43,614 nt of DNA, from the NCBI GenBank assembly GCA_002294665.1, contig DBFQ01000056.1, positions 1 through 43,614 of the forward strand. Direction: 5' to 3'. The translations under genes were made by a program, and so were the position numbers. Origin of the DNA: Candidatus Aminicenantes bacterium UBA876. Lineage in GTDB: Bacteria > Acidobacteriota > Aminicenantia > UBA2199. Numbering within the stretch: the stretch's first letter is position 1; every line of letters begins with the position of its first letter. The notes beneath the pieces are model-generated. The model saw only the letters and a list, made by a program, of their open reading frames with translations, made no database searches and was not told the origin of the DNA. Shown piece by piece: positions 5,749 through 14,624 of the stretch.

Positions 5749-7713
5749 ATGTTGACCATGATTGAAAAGATTCTGTTCGTTCTGCTGGCGGTCGCAGCCG
5801 TCTTTCTGGCCCTGAAAGAGTTTCGGCGCAAGGCATTGATGATTCGCCGCGGGCGGCCGGTTGAACGGAGTGACCGGCCTCTGTACCGTTTCTGGTACGC
5901 CCTGAAGCGTGTGATTCTGCAATTGTGCGCCTACGAGAATCGTCCCGTAGTGGGATTTTTTCACTCGATGATTTTCTGGGGTTTCCTGGTGTACCTGCTG
6001 GTCACCCTCAACCACGTGGTGGAAGGATTTTTTACCGGGTTCAACCTGCTGGGTCATGGCGGGGTCCGCACCGTGGTGCTCTTCGGCGCCAATGTGTTCG
6101 CCGGCATGATCCTGCTCGCGGCTGTGTTTTTCCTCGTCCGGCGATACGTGTTCCGGCCTTCCACCCTGGACATCCCTTCAGTTGAATCCGCGGTGATCCT
6201 GGGGTTTATTTCCACACTGATGGTCAGTTTCGTTTTATATGAAGCGTTCAAGCTCTATGGAGCGGAAGGCGCGGTTTCCGGAAACTTCCTGGCTGTGTGG
6301 GTCAAGAGCCACTGGCTGCCGGCTGAAATGGCGGTCGCGACCCAGGCTTTCTGGCTGCGGCTCCTGTGGTGGCTGCACATCCTGGTGGTGATGGCCTTCG
6401 GTGTGCTGATTCCCTATTCAAAGCACCTGCACCTGGTGGCCGGGCCGGTCAACCTCTTTTTCAAGAATCACGGCGTGCGCGCCGAAATCCCCGTGGTGGA
6501 CCTGGAAGCGCAGGAGTTCTTCGGTACCCCCAAGGTTGTGGACCTGACGCAGAAGGACCTGCTGGACCTGTTTGCCTGCGCGGAATGTGGGCGCTGCGAT
6601 GATGTCTGCCCGGCATTGCGCACCGGCAAGACCCTTTCACCCAAAACATTGCTGCACAAGATGCAGCTCCACCTGCTGGAAAACGGCCAGACTCCCCGGG
6701 ATGACCTGAAAACCCTGCTGGGCGAGGTGGTGAGCGAAGAGGAAATCTGGGCCTGCACCACCTGCGGCGCCTGCATGGAAGTCTGCCCCATGTTCAACGA
6801 GCACATACCCAAGATAACGGGGATGCGCCAGTACGGAGTCATGATGGAATCCCGCTTTCCTGAGGAGCTGCAGACGCTCTACCGCGGCCTGGAGAACCAG
6901 GGGAATCCCTGGGGCATCAACGCCCAGGAGCGGTCCAAATGGACCGAAGGCCTCGATGTGCCGCTGATTGCGGATAAGGGGGAAACCGACGTCCTGTTGT
7001 GGGTGGGCTGCGAGGGAGCGTACGATAACCATGCCCAGAGACACACACGCATGCTGGTGGAAGTGTTGCAAAAAGCCGGAGTGGACTTCGCCATCCTCGG
7101 CGATGAAGAAAAATGCTGTGGTGATCCCGCGCGGCGCAGCGGCCATGAATACCTCTTCCAGATGCTGGCCATGGAAAACATCGATACCTTGAATCGCTAC
7201 AAGTTCCGCCGTATCGTCACCATGTGTCCCCATGGGCTGCATGTGCTGCGGCATGAATACGCGCGCATGGGCGGGGAGTATCAGGTGTTGCATTATTCGC
7301 AACTGCTGACGGAACTGGTCGAAAGCGGCGCCCTGCGCCTGCGCGAGGGCGGTGAAACGAACCGGGTAACCTATCATGATCCCTGCTACCTGGGCCGCTA
7401 CCAGGGCGAATACGAGGCCCCGCGTCGCCTGCTGGAAGCGGCGGTGGGGAAGGGACACCTGGTGGAAATGGCCGACAATCGCGCCAGGTCGTTCTGCTGC
7501 GGCGCCGGCGGCGGGGGCATGTGGAAAGAGGAGGAAGGCGAGGGCCGCATGAGTCACGCACGCCTGCAGGACGCCCGCGCCTGCGGCGCCGGAACACTGG
7601 TTACCGCCTGTCCCTATTGCTCCGTCATGTTCAAGGATGCCATAGAGGAAACCGAGTCAAAAGACATCCAGACACGGGATCTGATCGATTTCATCCATCA
7701 AAGCATGGCTTGA
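5749..7713 (+). CDS. Membrane Fe-S oxidoreductase, EtfAB:quinone oxidoreductase (EMO) type
   Basis: This 654-residue protein has about five or six membrane segments in its first 230 residues, with histidines (His72, His89, His210, His226, His228) suited to haem b in a NarI-like domain. Two 4Fe-4S motifs follow: CAECGRCDDVCP (Cys277, 280, 283, 287) and CTTCGACMEVCP (Cys336, 339, 342, 346). Two CCG domains then appear (EKCCGDPARRSG and SFCCGAGGGGMW, each with partner cysteines), as in heterodisulfide reductase HdrD. This architecture matches the membrane oxidoreductases that pass electrons from EtfAB to menaquinone in acyl-CoA oxidation. No etf genes are nearby, so the partner is inferred. AAGGAGG at about 5733-5739 supports the start. 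Confidence 0.85.
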   Translation: MLTMIEKILFVLLAVAAVFLALKEFRRKALMIRRGRPVERSDRPLYRFWYALKRVILQLCAYENRPVVGFFHSMIFWGFLVYLLVTLNHVVEGFFTGFNLLGHGGVRTVVLFGANVFAGMILLAAVFFLVRRYVFRPSTLDIPSVESAVILGFISTLMVSFVLYEAFKLYGAEGAVSGNFLAVWVKSHWLPAEMAVATQAFWLRLLWWLHILVVMAFGVLIPYSKHLHLVAGPVNLFFKNHGVRAEIPVVDLEAQEFFGTPKVVDLTQKDLLDLFACAECGRCDDVCPALRTGKTLSPKTLLHKMQLHLLENGQTPRDDLKTLLGEVVSEEEIWACTTCGACMEVCPMFNEHIPKITGMRQYGVMMESRFPEELQTLYRGLENQGNPWGINAQERSKWTEGLDVPLIADKGETDVLLWVGCEGAYDNHAQRHTRMLVEVLQKAGVDFAILGDEEKCCGDPARRSGHEYLFQMLAMENIDTLNRYKFRRIVTMCPHGLHVLRHEYARMGGEYQVLHYSQLLTELVESGALRLREGGETNRVTYHDPCYLGRYQGEYEAPRRLLEAAVGKGHLVEMADNRARSFCCGAGGGGMWKEEEGEGRMSHARLQDARACGAGTLVTACPYCSVMFKDAIEETESKDIQTRDLIDFIHQSMA

Positions 7714-7720
7714 TGATCGC

Positions 7721-7747
7721 GGGAGGGGGGAGAAAATCCCCCCTCCC
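7721..7747 (+). terminator. GC-rich hairpin after the Fe-S oxidoreductase gene
   Basis: GGGAGGGGGGA (7721-7731) pairs perfectly with TCCCCCCTCCC (7737-7747) around a GAAAA loop, 8 nt after the stop codon. There is no T-run after it, so it may stabilise the 3' end or act with other factors rather than being a standard intrinsic terminator. Confidence 0.55.
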
Positions 7748-7750
7748 GGG

Positions 7751-7803
7751 CGCAAAGCCGGCAAGTGGGGGTTTCACCTTCAGCTCATGCCGGCGGCTTT
7801 GCG
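7751..7803 (+). other. Second stem-loop between oxidoreductase and GT-C genes
   Basis: CGCAAAGCCGGC (7751-7762) pairs with GCCGGCGGCTTTGCG (7789-7803), with a 3-nt bulge and a 26-nt loop. It follows the first hairpin directly and ends at the -35 box of the next gene. Confidence 0.5.
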
Positions 7804-7832
7804 TTGCGTGACCCTGCGGGCTGTGAGATAAT
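7804..7832 (+). promoter_or_regulatory. Promoter of the GT-C-like gene, start codon 9 nt after -10
   Basis: TTGCGT (7804-7809), a 17-nt spacer, then GATAAT (7827-7832) preceded by TGA (extended -10). The ATG at 7842 is only 9 nt beyond the -10 box and no ribosome site is visible, so the mRNA would be leaderless or nearly so. Confidence 0.6.
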
Positions 7833-7841
7833 GGCAATCCC

Positions 7842-10085
7842 ATGATTTCCAGTAGCCGAAAAATCCTGCCGTGGATTCCCGCGCTGGCGGGGCTGGCAAG
7901 CCTGGCGATTCATGCGCGCTATTTGTCCCTGCCGGCCCTGCTGGCCCTCACCCTGAGCCTTTTCACCGTCGCGTTGCGGCATCCGCAACGCCACAAGGCA
8001 ATCACATACTCCTGGCTGTGCGGGGCCCTGTTGGTATGGCCGGCACGCCTGACTTACTGGGACGCGGTGGAGTTCGGCCGGCGTCTGAGTCTGCTGACAT
8101 GGATCATGGCGCTTGCCCTGATTTTGACCCTGCTGATGAGGAATCAAAGCGCACGGCGGATTGTCGTCGCTTTCAATCGTATCTCCATGCGCCGGCGACT
8201 GGTGCTGCTGTTTTTGGCAGCCTGGGTGCTGCTGGCCGCGGGCGCGGCGGGGATGACGCTGGCCGGGGTTCCATTGCTGGGGGATGAACCCCATTACCTG
8301 GTGATCGCGCAATCGTTGCTGGAAGACGGCGACCTGAATGTGGCGAACCAGTACGCCCAGCGTCAATACCGTCGATACCTTCCCGACAGCACAATGGGGA
8401 TTCACGGGTATTTCGGCTGGCGCGACGCCCGCTTCCAGGAACGGAGTTTCCCCAATGACCTGCCGCCGCCTCAGGGTGCGCATATCTACTCCATTCACCT
8501 GCCGGGCGTAGCCGTCACCATGTTGCCCGTGATGATCGTGCCTTTGCCCCCGGTGTGGTGGACATTCCTCCTCAGGGTGTGGCTGGGGCTCTCCGGAGCG
8601 GCCGTTGTGGTGATGGCTTACCTGTTCGGCCTGCGCCTGTCACGCCGCAGGCATTTCGCCCTGCAGTTGTCATTGGTGGCGCTGTTCACTCCGCCGCTGT
8701 TCTTTCACGCCATCCACGCCTATCCGGAAACCCAGGTATTGTTTCTGCTTTTACTGGCGCTCTATCTTCTGCTGTACGGCCGGAACCGTTCGCGGGCAAC
8801 GTGGCTTGCCGGGCTGTTGCTGGGGTTGCTTTTTTTCTGGGGAGTGAAGTATGCGATTTTTATCTGGGCCTTTGTGGCGGGGTTTTCGGCTTTTTTTCTC
8901 AAGCGGCGCCGATTCGGCGAGCTGTTGCGGTTGTGGGTGTTTCCACTCTTGTTCCAGGCATTGCTCCTGGGTTACCTCTATCATGCCTACCACAATTTTT
9001 CTGTCATGTCGGTGTACCTGAACCATACCCAGAAAATGCATTTCAGCCGGGTGGTATTTCAGGAAATTCCCCACCAGGTACGCATCGACACCCTGCTGGA
9101 TTATTTCCTGGACCAGCGCGACGGGTTGCTGCCCTACGCCCCGGTATTTTTCCTGGCTTTTCCCGGTTTGTGGCTGGCATTGCGCCACTGGAGAAGATAT
9201 CGATATCATCTGCTCCTGTCCGTACCCGCGGCGGCGTTTGTTTTCAGTTACGCCTTCCTGACTCATCGCGGGGGGCAGTGTCCTCAGGCGCGTCCCTTGA
9301 TTCCGGTGATCTGGGCGCTGCTGCTGTTTGCCTGGGTGTATCTGCGTGAAGGCAGGAACCAGTGGCTGCGCCGCGGCTGGCGCTGGCTGCCGCTGTATGC
9401 CGCGGGAGTTACCGTTTTTCAGGTGATTTATCCCTGGACCCTGTATCAACCCACTACTCACAACGTGCCCATCCGCGCGGGGTTGATGTTTCAGATGCTC
9501 AGCCCGCTGGGCATCCGCCTCGATCATGGGCTGCCTTCGTTTGCCAAAATGCCCGGCAATTGGGATTGGTGGCCCAATCCGATCTGGCTGGCTGTTCTGC
9601 TGCTGCTGTTTGCCTGGGCTTTGTTTCCACAGCGCCTGAAGCGTCCACTGGGCCGGGTCGTCCTGGGCATCGTTGTCGCGACGGGATTGGTGTTGAGTGT
9701 GATCCTTCCCCGGGTACCGGATTTTAACCCCACGCTGGTGACCGCAGCGGGGGGTATGCCCTACCGCTTGATGGCCGTTTCCAACCATCCCCGCCGGGTT
9801 GATCAACGCGTCTTCAACCTGGAAGCGGGGCAAGCCTACTCGTTCACGCTGGCGACCTTTCTGCCCGCTGAAACCATGGAAGTCCTCTGGGATGGGGCCG
9901 GTCCGCCTCCGTTCCGGCTGAAATTGTTTGACACCCCGGCCGCCCCGGCCACGGAAAGCGGCTGGCAGTTAAGGGAGCCGGTTTCCCGCCGTTTCAGAAA
10001 CCGCTTTTACTATCGCCTGCACCTGGTTCCCAGGGAGCGGCAGGGGCTGAACGGCACCATGAAAATTCGCCTCTCACGCAGGTGA
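7842..10085 (+). CDS. Large multi-pass membrane protein, GT-C glycosyltransferase-like
   Basis: This 747-residue protein has more than ten hydrophobic segments up to about residue 660, and then a soluble C-terminal part of about 100 residues. After two or three N-terminal segments there is GDEPHYL at 147-153, in the first extracytoplasmic loop. That is where GT-C lipid-linked sugar transferases (PMT/ArnT type) carry their acidic catalytic motif. EDGDLNVANQY follows. The likely role is transfer of a sugar from a polyprenyl carrier to a lipid or protein outside the inner membrane, but donor and acceptor cannot be read from the sequence. It is monocistronic, with its own promoter, and converges on the TPR lipoprotein gene. 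Confidence 0.65.
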   Translation: MISSSRKILPWIPALAGLASLAIHARYLSLPALLALTLSLFTVALRHPQRHKAITYSWLCGALLVWPARLTYWDAVEFGRRLSLLTWIMALALILTLLMRNQSARRIVVAFNRISMRRRLVLLFLAAWVLLAAGAAGMTLAGVPLLGDEPHYLVIAQSLLEDGDLNVANQYAQRQYRRYLPDSTMGIHGYFGWRDARFQERSFPNDLPPPQGAHIYSIHLPGVAVTMLPVMIVPLPPVWWTFLLRVWLGLSGAAVVVMAYLFGLRLSRRRHFALQLSLVALFTPPLFFHAIHAYPETQVLFLLLLALYLLLYGRNRSRATWLAGLLLGLLFFWGVKYAIFIWAFVAGFSAFFLKRRRFGELLRLWVFPLLFQALLLGYLYHAYHNFSVMSVYLNHTQKMHFSRVVFQEIPHQVRIDTLLDYFLDQRDGLLPYAPVFFLAFPGLWLALRHWRRYRYHLLLSVPAAAFVFSYAFLTHRGGQCPQARPLIPVIWALLLFAWVYLREGRNQWLRRGWRWLPLYAAGVTVFQVIYPWTLYQPTTHNVPIRAGLMFQMLSPLGIRLDHGLPSFAKMPGNWDWWPNPIWLAVLLLLFAWALFPQRLKRPLGRVVLGIVVATGLVLSVILPRVPDFNPTLVTAAGGMPYRLMAVSNHPRRVDQRVFNLEAGQAYSFTLATFLPAETMEVLWDGAGPPPFRLKLFDTPAAPATESGWQLREPVSRRFRNRFYYRLHLVPRERQGLNGTMKIRLSRR

Positions 10086-10104
10086 GTGCGGCCGGTTCAG
10101 GCGG

Positions 10105-10896
10105 TTACTGATCGGCGTTCTTCTTCTCCTGTATACCCTCGACTTCACGGATCAGCGCGCGGATACGCTGGATGGTGAATTCATCCTTGGCCAATCCCAG
10201 GGCCTGGTCCAGCAGATCCATGGCTTTTTCCTTCTGCCCCAGGAGGTGGTGGGTCCGCGCGACGTTGACCAGGATGTTGGCGTCCTCTTCGGTCAGGAAT
10301 GACAGGGCCTTGTTGTAATGGTAGAGTGCATCTTCCAGGTTGCCCTGCTTTTCCAGAACGATTCCCCTCAGATTGTGCAGGGGGGCGAAACTGCGGTTTT
10401 CCTCGATTCCCTTGTCAATGTAGCGCAAGGCGTTGTCGTAGGAGTCCCGTTTGATTTCCAGCATCGCCAGGTTTACGTACGCATTTTCCGGGTTGCGATA
10501 CTTGTCGGAAGTGGCGGCTTTGAGTAGATATTGGCGGGCCAGGTCGAATTCACCGGTTTCGGTATAGACCAGACCCAGTGAATTGTAGGCGTCCCAGTAT
10601 TCCGGATCCAGGTTGAGTACGGTCTTGAAGTGCTTGATCGCGGCGGGGAAATCCCGCAGGTACGTGTACACCACTCCCATGGAGTAATGGGCGGCCTTGG
10701 AGTTCGGCTTTTTTTTCAAAGATTCCTGAATTTTGGCTCGAGCCTGGTCGATCTGTCCCTGATTCAGATAGAAAACCCCTTCATTGAGGATGTACTCGGC
10801 GGACCCGGGTTTGAGTTGCCCCGGCATTGTCGGCCCGCGTTTGGCGCAGGCCGTCAGCAACAGCGGAATCACGATCCAGATATACCCACGTTTCAT
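10105..10896 (-). CDS. TPR lipoprotein, PilF/PilW-like
   Basis: This 263-residue lipoprotein has a signal peptide ending in the lipobox LTAC (acylated Cys17). At least five tetratricopeptide repeats follow between about residues 30 and 240 (AAHYSMGVVYTYLRDFPAAI and similar helices). Such proteins are scaffolds; PilF/PilW members help assemble the type IV pilus secretin, but no pilus genes adjoin it. Its ATG overlaps the stop of the FHA-GAF-cyclase gene (ATGA), so the two are co-translated and may act in one pathway. The C-terminus is charged and lacks features. Confidence 0.8.
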   Translation of the reverse strand: MKRGYIWIVIPLLLTACAKRGPTMPGQLKPGSAEYILNEGVFYLNQGQIDQARAKIQESLKKKPNSKAAHYSMGVVYTYLRDFPAAIKHFKTVLNLDPEYWDAYNSLGLVYTETGEFDLARQYLLKAATSDKYRNPENAYVNLAMLEIKRDSYDNALRYIDKGIEENRSFAPLHNLRGIVLEKQGNLEDALYHYNKALSFLTEEDANILVNVARTHHLLGQKEKAMDLLDQALGLAKDEFTIQRIRALIREVEGIQEKKNADQ

Positions 10897-12449
10897 TGTT
10901 CCCCCTTGGCTTTTTTTACCTTGAACGATATCACGGGCGAGGAAATTCCCTGAAGTTTGAATTCCCCCAACTTCTGAAAATGGAATTGTTTACGCAACTT
11001 TTGATAGACGGCCTCGGAAACCACGACATCGTCCGGCCCGGCCACAACGGATTCCAGACGTGAAGCCAGGTTGACGGTAGATCCCAGTACGGTGTAATCA
11101 TAGCGCTTGGGAGATCCGAAATCGCCGGAAATCAATTTGCCGGTATGAATGCCGATACGCACCTGGATGGGATCGTCGGGCGTGAATTCGCGATTGATGA
11201 CATTTAATTCGTCAACCATTTCCAGGGCTGCGCTGACCGCTTCACGCGAATGGTCGGTCAGGGCGAGCGGTGCGCCGAAAACCGCCATGATGCCGTCTCC
11301 GATGTATTTGTCGAGGGTGCCGTTGTGTTGGAAGATGATCTCTGTCATGGCGGAAAAGAAATGGTTCAGCAACAGGCCGACATCCACCGGTTTCATGTTC
11401 TCCGCGCGCGCGGTGAATCCGACCATGTCCATGAAAAGCACTGTGGCTTCGGTTTCACGATACGCCATCAACTGCCGGGTACCGGATTCGTTTTCCTGCA
11501 TGATGCGCGAGACGACCGCGGGCGAGTGGTAGCGTTCCAGGCGGCTGCGCAGTTTCATTTCCTGATCCAGGCGTTGCTGGCTGTGAATGCTCTCGATTGT
11601 GAGGCCCGTGTAATTGGCGATGGTGGACAAGACTTCCAGGTCGCGCTGGCAGAACAGGCGCGTCAACTCGGTGGTGTCCACGTAGATCAGGCCGTAAATG
11701 GAGTTTTTGGTCCAGATCGGGATGGAAACCGCGGAGACGATGCCATACAGGATCACGCTTTCGGCTTTTTCGAAGCGCTTGTCGTCCTTTGTGTTCGAGG
11801 ATAGAATGGCCACTTTTTCTTCCATGGCCTTCATGGCGATGGTGCGGGAAATGGTTACGGTCTCGACCGGTTTTCCGTCCGCATCGCGGCTGTAGCGCAG
11901 GTCCAACTCATTGCGGTTGTCATCGTGAAAAAAGATGAACAGGCGCTGGGGTTTGAGGATACTGAAAATGGCATTGCCCACATGTTCAAAGCAGTTATCG
12001 AGGCTGGGCGCGGCGATCAGATGGCGCCCGAGCTCAGTGAGCTCGGCCAGGTGCCCCAGTTCACGTTCCAAGTTATCTTTTTCCCGCACGGGAAACGTTT
12101 CACTCAACGGCAGCACCATGGAGATCTTCTGGTCCATGTCATCCTGGTACTGGCGCGGCGTGGATTCCACCAGGTAACGCAGGCGCGCCCGGCCGAGGGC
12201 GATTTCATCTCCCGGTTTCAACAGTTTGTGTTGAATGCGGCGGCCGTTGACAAAGGTGCCGTTGGTGCTCTCGCAGTCGAAGATTTCCCAGCCTTTGCGG
12301 GTGGAAACCAGGCGGCAGTGCCGGCGCGAAACCGTGGTTTCTTCCAGACAGATAGGCATATCTTTGAGCTTGCCCACCTGGACCTCGTCGCCTTCCAGCG
12401 TGAAGGTCCGTGAGCCGCCGTTTACCAGGTAGCGCAATTTGTGGATCAC
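10893..12449 (-). CDS. FHA-GAF-class III adenylate/guanylate cyclase
   Basis: This 518-residue soluble signalling protein is built in three parts. An FHA phosphothreonine-binding domain (about 20-93) has SRRH at 41-44 and STNGTFVN at 61-68. A GAF sensor domain covers about 140-290. A class III nucleotide cyclase covers about 330-500. The metal-binding aspartates are Asp341 (FMDMVGF) and Asp385 (YIGDGIM); Asn460 and Arg464 are the transition-state residues. Lys381 with Ser457 at the base-specifying positions favours ATP, though Ser at the second site is less usual than Asp or Thr. The FHA domain predicts control by a Ser/Thr kinase, and one is encoded at the end of the window. It overlaps gpsA upstream and the TPR gene downstream by 4 nt each. 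Confidence 0.9.
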   Translation of the reverse strand: MIHKLRYLVNGGSRTFTLEGDEVQVGKLKDMPICLEETTVSRRHCRLVSTRKGWEIFDCESTNGTFVNGRRIQHKLLKPGDEIALGRARLRYLVESTPRQYQDDMDQKISMVLPLSETFPVREKDNLERELGHLAELTELGRHLIAAPSLDNCFEHVGNAIFSILKPQRLFIFFHDDNRNELDLRYSRDADGKPVETVTISRTIAMKAMEEKVAILSSNTKDDKRFEKAESVILYGIVSAVSIPIWTKNSIYGLIYVDTTELTRLFCQRDLEVLSTIANYTGLTIESIHSQQRLDQEMKLRSRLERYHSPAVVSRIMQENESGTRQLMAYRETEATVLFMDMVGFTARAENMKPVDVGLLLNHFFSAMTEIIFQHNGTLDKYIGDGIMAVFGAPLALTDHSREAVSAALEMVDELNVINREFTPDDPIQVRIGIHTGKLISGDFGSPKRYDYTVLGSTVNLASRLESVVAGPDDVVVSEAVYQKLRKQFHFQKLGEFKLQGISSPVISFKVKKAKGEQ

Positions 12450-13441
12450 TCGGGTTTCAGCCTCCGCTGCATCAACTCCTGGAGGGCCTTTCCGGGATGC
12501 TTTTTTGCAAACAGTACTTCATAGACTTTTTCCGTGATGGGCATTTCAATACCGAGGCGCTGCGCCAGGTTGTAAGCCGCGCGCGTGGTTTCCACGCCCT
12601 CGGCGATCATGTCCATCTCTTTCTCGATCTCTTCGAGGCTGAGTCCGGAGGCGACCTTGACGCCCAGTTGAAAATTGCGTGAAAGGGGTCCGAAACATGT
12701 CAGCATGAGGTCACCGATCCCGGCAAGGCCCCAGAACGTCTCTTTGCGTCCGCCCAATCTACGACCGAGGCGGGAGATCTCCACAGTGGCCCGGGTGATC
12801 AGCGAAGCCGTCGTGTTGTATCCGTACCCGGATCCATTGATGATGCCCGAGGCGATGGCCATCACGTTTTTCATGGCCGCGGCCACTTCAATGCCCGGCA
12901 GATCGGTATTGCGGTAAATGCGCAGTTGCGGAGAAGAGAATTCCTGCTGGATTTTTTCCAGCAGGGTGTCGATGTAGGATACCGCTACGACCGCGGTGGG
13001 GTGGTGAAGGGCGAGTTCCCGGGCGAATGAAGGTCCGGAGATGGTCACCCATTGGCTGATCACCTGGTCGCCCAGCACGTCACGGGCCATTTGCGACAGG
13101 GTCATCAGCGACGAGGCTTCGAAGCCCTTGCTCAGGTTGACGATTACCTGGCGGTCGAGAACCGGCCGCAAGCGTTCAAATACCGCGCGTGAAAACTTGG
13201 ATGGAACCGCATGGATCAGGATATCGGCCCGTGCCGCCTCGTTTTCGAGGTCGTCTACGGCCTGGATGTTCGCGGACAGGGGAATTCCGGGTAGAAAGCG
13301 CGTGTTTTCGTTCTGTTCACGCATGGAAAGCAGCACATCCGCTTCGCGCACCCAGATCCGTACCGGCCCGATGTTGCGACCGAGGTAATCGGCGAATGCC
13401 GTTCCCCAGGAGCCGCCTCCAACAACCAATATGTTATTCAT
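12446..13441 (-). CDS. gpsA: Glycerol-3-phosphate dehydrogenase [NAD(P)+]
   Basis: This 331-residue cytoplasmic enzyme reduces dihydroxyacetone phosphate to sn-glycerol-3-phosphate, the backbone of phospholipids. The N-terminal Rossmann motif VVGGGSWGTAFADYLG (about 5-20), the GPSFARE segment, and the catalytic region AAMKNVMAIASGIINGSGYG with its Lys are all present. Full family length. It overlaps plsY by 8 nt upstream and the cyclase gene by 4 nt downstream. Pairing with plsY, which uses its product, is a standard phospholipid arrangement. Confidence 0.96.
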   Translation of the reverse strand: MNNILVVGGGSWGTAFADYLGRNIGPVRIWVREADVLLSMREQNENTRFLPGIPLSANIQAVDDLENEAARADILIHAVPSKFSRAVFERLRPVLDRQVIVNLSKGFEASSLMTLSQMARDVLGDQVISQWVTISGPSFARELALHHPTAVVAVSYIDTLLEKIQQEFSSPQLRIYRNTDLPGIEVAAAMKNVMAIASGIINGSGYGYNTTASLITRATVEISRLGRRLGGRKETFWGLAGIGDLMLTCFGPLSRNFQLGVKVASGLSLEEIEKEMDMIAEGVETTRAAYNLAQRLGIEMPITEKVYEVLFAKKHPGKALQELMQRRLKPE

Positions 13442-14039
13442 GCGATGGTTTCCTTAACTGGATTTGCCGTTCCGTTCCCCGGATCATGGCGTTGATGTTG
13501 GCGCGATGACGCAGAGCAACCACCATTACGAGAAACAGTACGATCAAGGAAATGAACGGCACACGGGTGAACAGGTGCGTGAAAAAGACCAGGCTGATAC
13601 CGGTCAGGGATGCGGCGGATGCCAGGCGGGTATAGAAAGCCACGGAAAAGAAGCCCAGCAGGAAGATCAGGGCGGACCAAGGATGAAATACGGCAAAAAC
13701 GCCCAGGAACGTAGCCACTCCCTTACCGCCGCGGAATTTCATGAAAGGAGAAAACACATGCCCCAGGATGGCTGCCGCGCCTCCGGCCAGCACAAGATAT
13801 GGACTGGTGAAGTGCTGAAATCCGTACATGACCGGCAGAACGCCTTTGAGAATGTCCAGCAGCAGCGTGACGGCGCCTCCGGCCGGGCCGAGCATGCGCA
13901 ACACGTTGGTGGCGCCGATGTTGCCGCTGCCTTCCTTGCGGATGTCCTTGCGGGAAACCAGAAAGCAGAGGATATAACCGAACGGAATCGATCCCAGCAG
14001 AAATGCGGATAACAGGTATGACCACTCATGCGTGCTCAA
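13434..14039 (-). CDS. plsY: Glycerol-3-phosphate acyltransferase PlsY
   Basis: This 201-residue inner-membrane enzyme transfers an acyl group from acyl-phosphate to glycerol-3-phosphate, the first step of phosphatidic acid synthesis. The family motifs are clear: SIPFGYILC near the N-terminus, GSGNIGATNVLR at about 37-48, and a GGKGVATFLG loop near 105. Around five membrane segments are visible. The gene overlaps thpR by 14 nt (from the ATG at 14583) and gpsA by 8 nt. Confidence 0.96.
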   Translation of the reverse strand: MSTHEWSYLLSAFLLGSIPFGYILCFLVSRKDIRKEGSGNIGATNVLRMLGPAGGAVTLLLDILKGVLPVMYGFQHFTSPYLVLAGGAAAILGHVFSPFMKFRGGKGVATFLGVFAVFHPWSALIFLLGFFSVAFYTRLASAASLTGISLVFFTHLFTRVPFISLIVLFLVMVVALRHRANINAMIRGTERQIQLRKPSHE

Positions 14040-14583
14040 AAGGGATCTCCTTCAGAAGCGAGTATTGGGGTCCTGCGGGAGTGAGGCGGCTCTGAAACAC
14101 CTTGATGGAATCGGCCGGAAAACGGATTTCCTGAAAAGTGGTCTGCCGCAATTTCTGTTTCAGCTGCGGGTAGGTAAAGGGCGTGCGACTGCGCGCCAGG
14201 GTGATATGGGCATGAAAGGGGCGCTCTTCCGCGGCGATTCCCGCCTCAGCCAGGCGCGTTTCCAGCCAGTTGTGCAATGTCGCCAGCGACCCGGATGCGG
14301 CAACGCCCGCCCAGATGACACGCAGGTCGGATCGCGCGGGGAATCCGCCGAAACGGTCAATACTCAAAGCAAGCGGCGGGATTCGCGGCGGATGGCTCCG
14401 CAGGTGATCACAGATCCGGTTGACTTTTTCGGGCGGGGTTTCCCCGAGGAAACGCAGGGTCAGATGGCGGTTTTCCGGCGGCACCCATTTCAGGTCAGGA
14501 AATTCCCGGCGCAGGGGAACCACTTCCACCTCCAGCCGGTCCAGGAAATCGCCGTCGGGTTGGAGCCCGATAAACACGCGCAT
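14026..14583 (-). CDS. thpR: RNA 2',3'-cyclic phosphodiesterase (ThpR/LigT)
   Basis: This 185-residue protein of the 2H phosphoesterase family opens 2',3'-cyclic phosphate ends of RNA. It has both HxTx motifs, HLTL at 40-43 and HITL at 126-129, each in the expected half of the bilobed fold. I start it at 14583 (MRVFIGL, the normal family N-terminus), because a consensus promoter occupies 14590-14618; an ATG at 14601 would add six residues inside that promoter. It is the first gene of the thpR-plsY-gpsA-cyclase-TPR series. Confidence 0.9.
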   Translation of the reverse strand: MRVFIGLQPDGDFLDRLEVEVVPLRREFPDLKWVPPENRHLTLRFLGETPPEKVNRICDHLRSHPPRIPPLALSIDRFGGFPARSDLRVIWAGVAASGSLATLHNWLETRLAEAGIAAEERPFHAHITLARSRTPFTYPQLKQKLRQTTFQEIRFPADSIKVFQSRLTPAGPQYSLLKEIPFEHA

Positions 14584-14589
14584 GGATGG

Positions 14590-14618
14590 ATTATATGACA
14601 TTCCCCCTGGTGAGTAAA
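14590..14618 (-). promoter_or_regulatory. Promoter of the thpR-plsY-gpsA operon, leaderless geometry
   Basis: On the minus strand, TTTACT (14618-14613), 17 nt, then TATAAT (14595-14590), with the ATG at 14583 only 6 nt further on. The site lies in the 41-nt gap after truA, so this operon has its own promoter. Confidence 0.7.
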
Positions 14619-14624
14619 GCGGCC

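Noticed and set aside
6637..7557. Open frame of 306 codons opposite the Fe-S oxidoreductase
   Set aside because: Antisense to conserved 4Fe-4S and CCG motifs; no independent start signals.
8751..9833. Open frame of 360 codons on the minus strand inside the GT-C gene
   Set aside because: The composition (Gln/Pro/His-rich) mirrors an antisense membrane-protein frame, and no domain was recognised.
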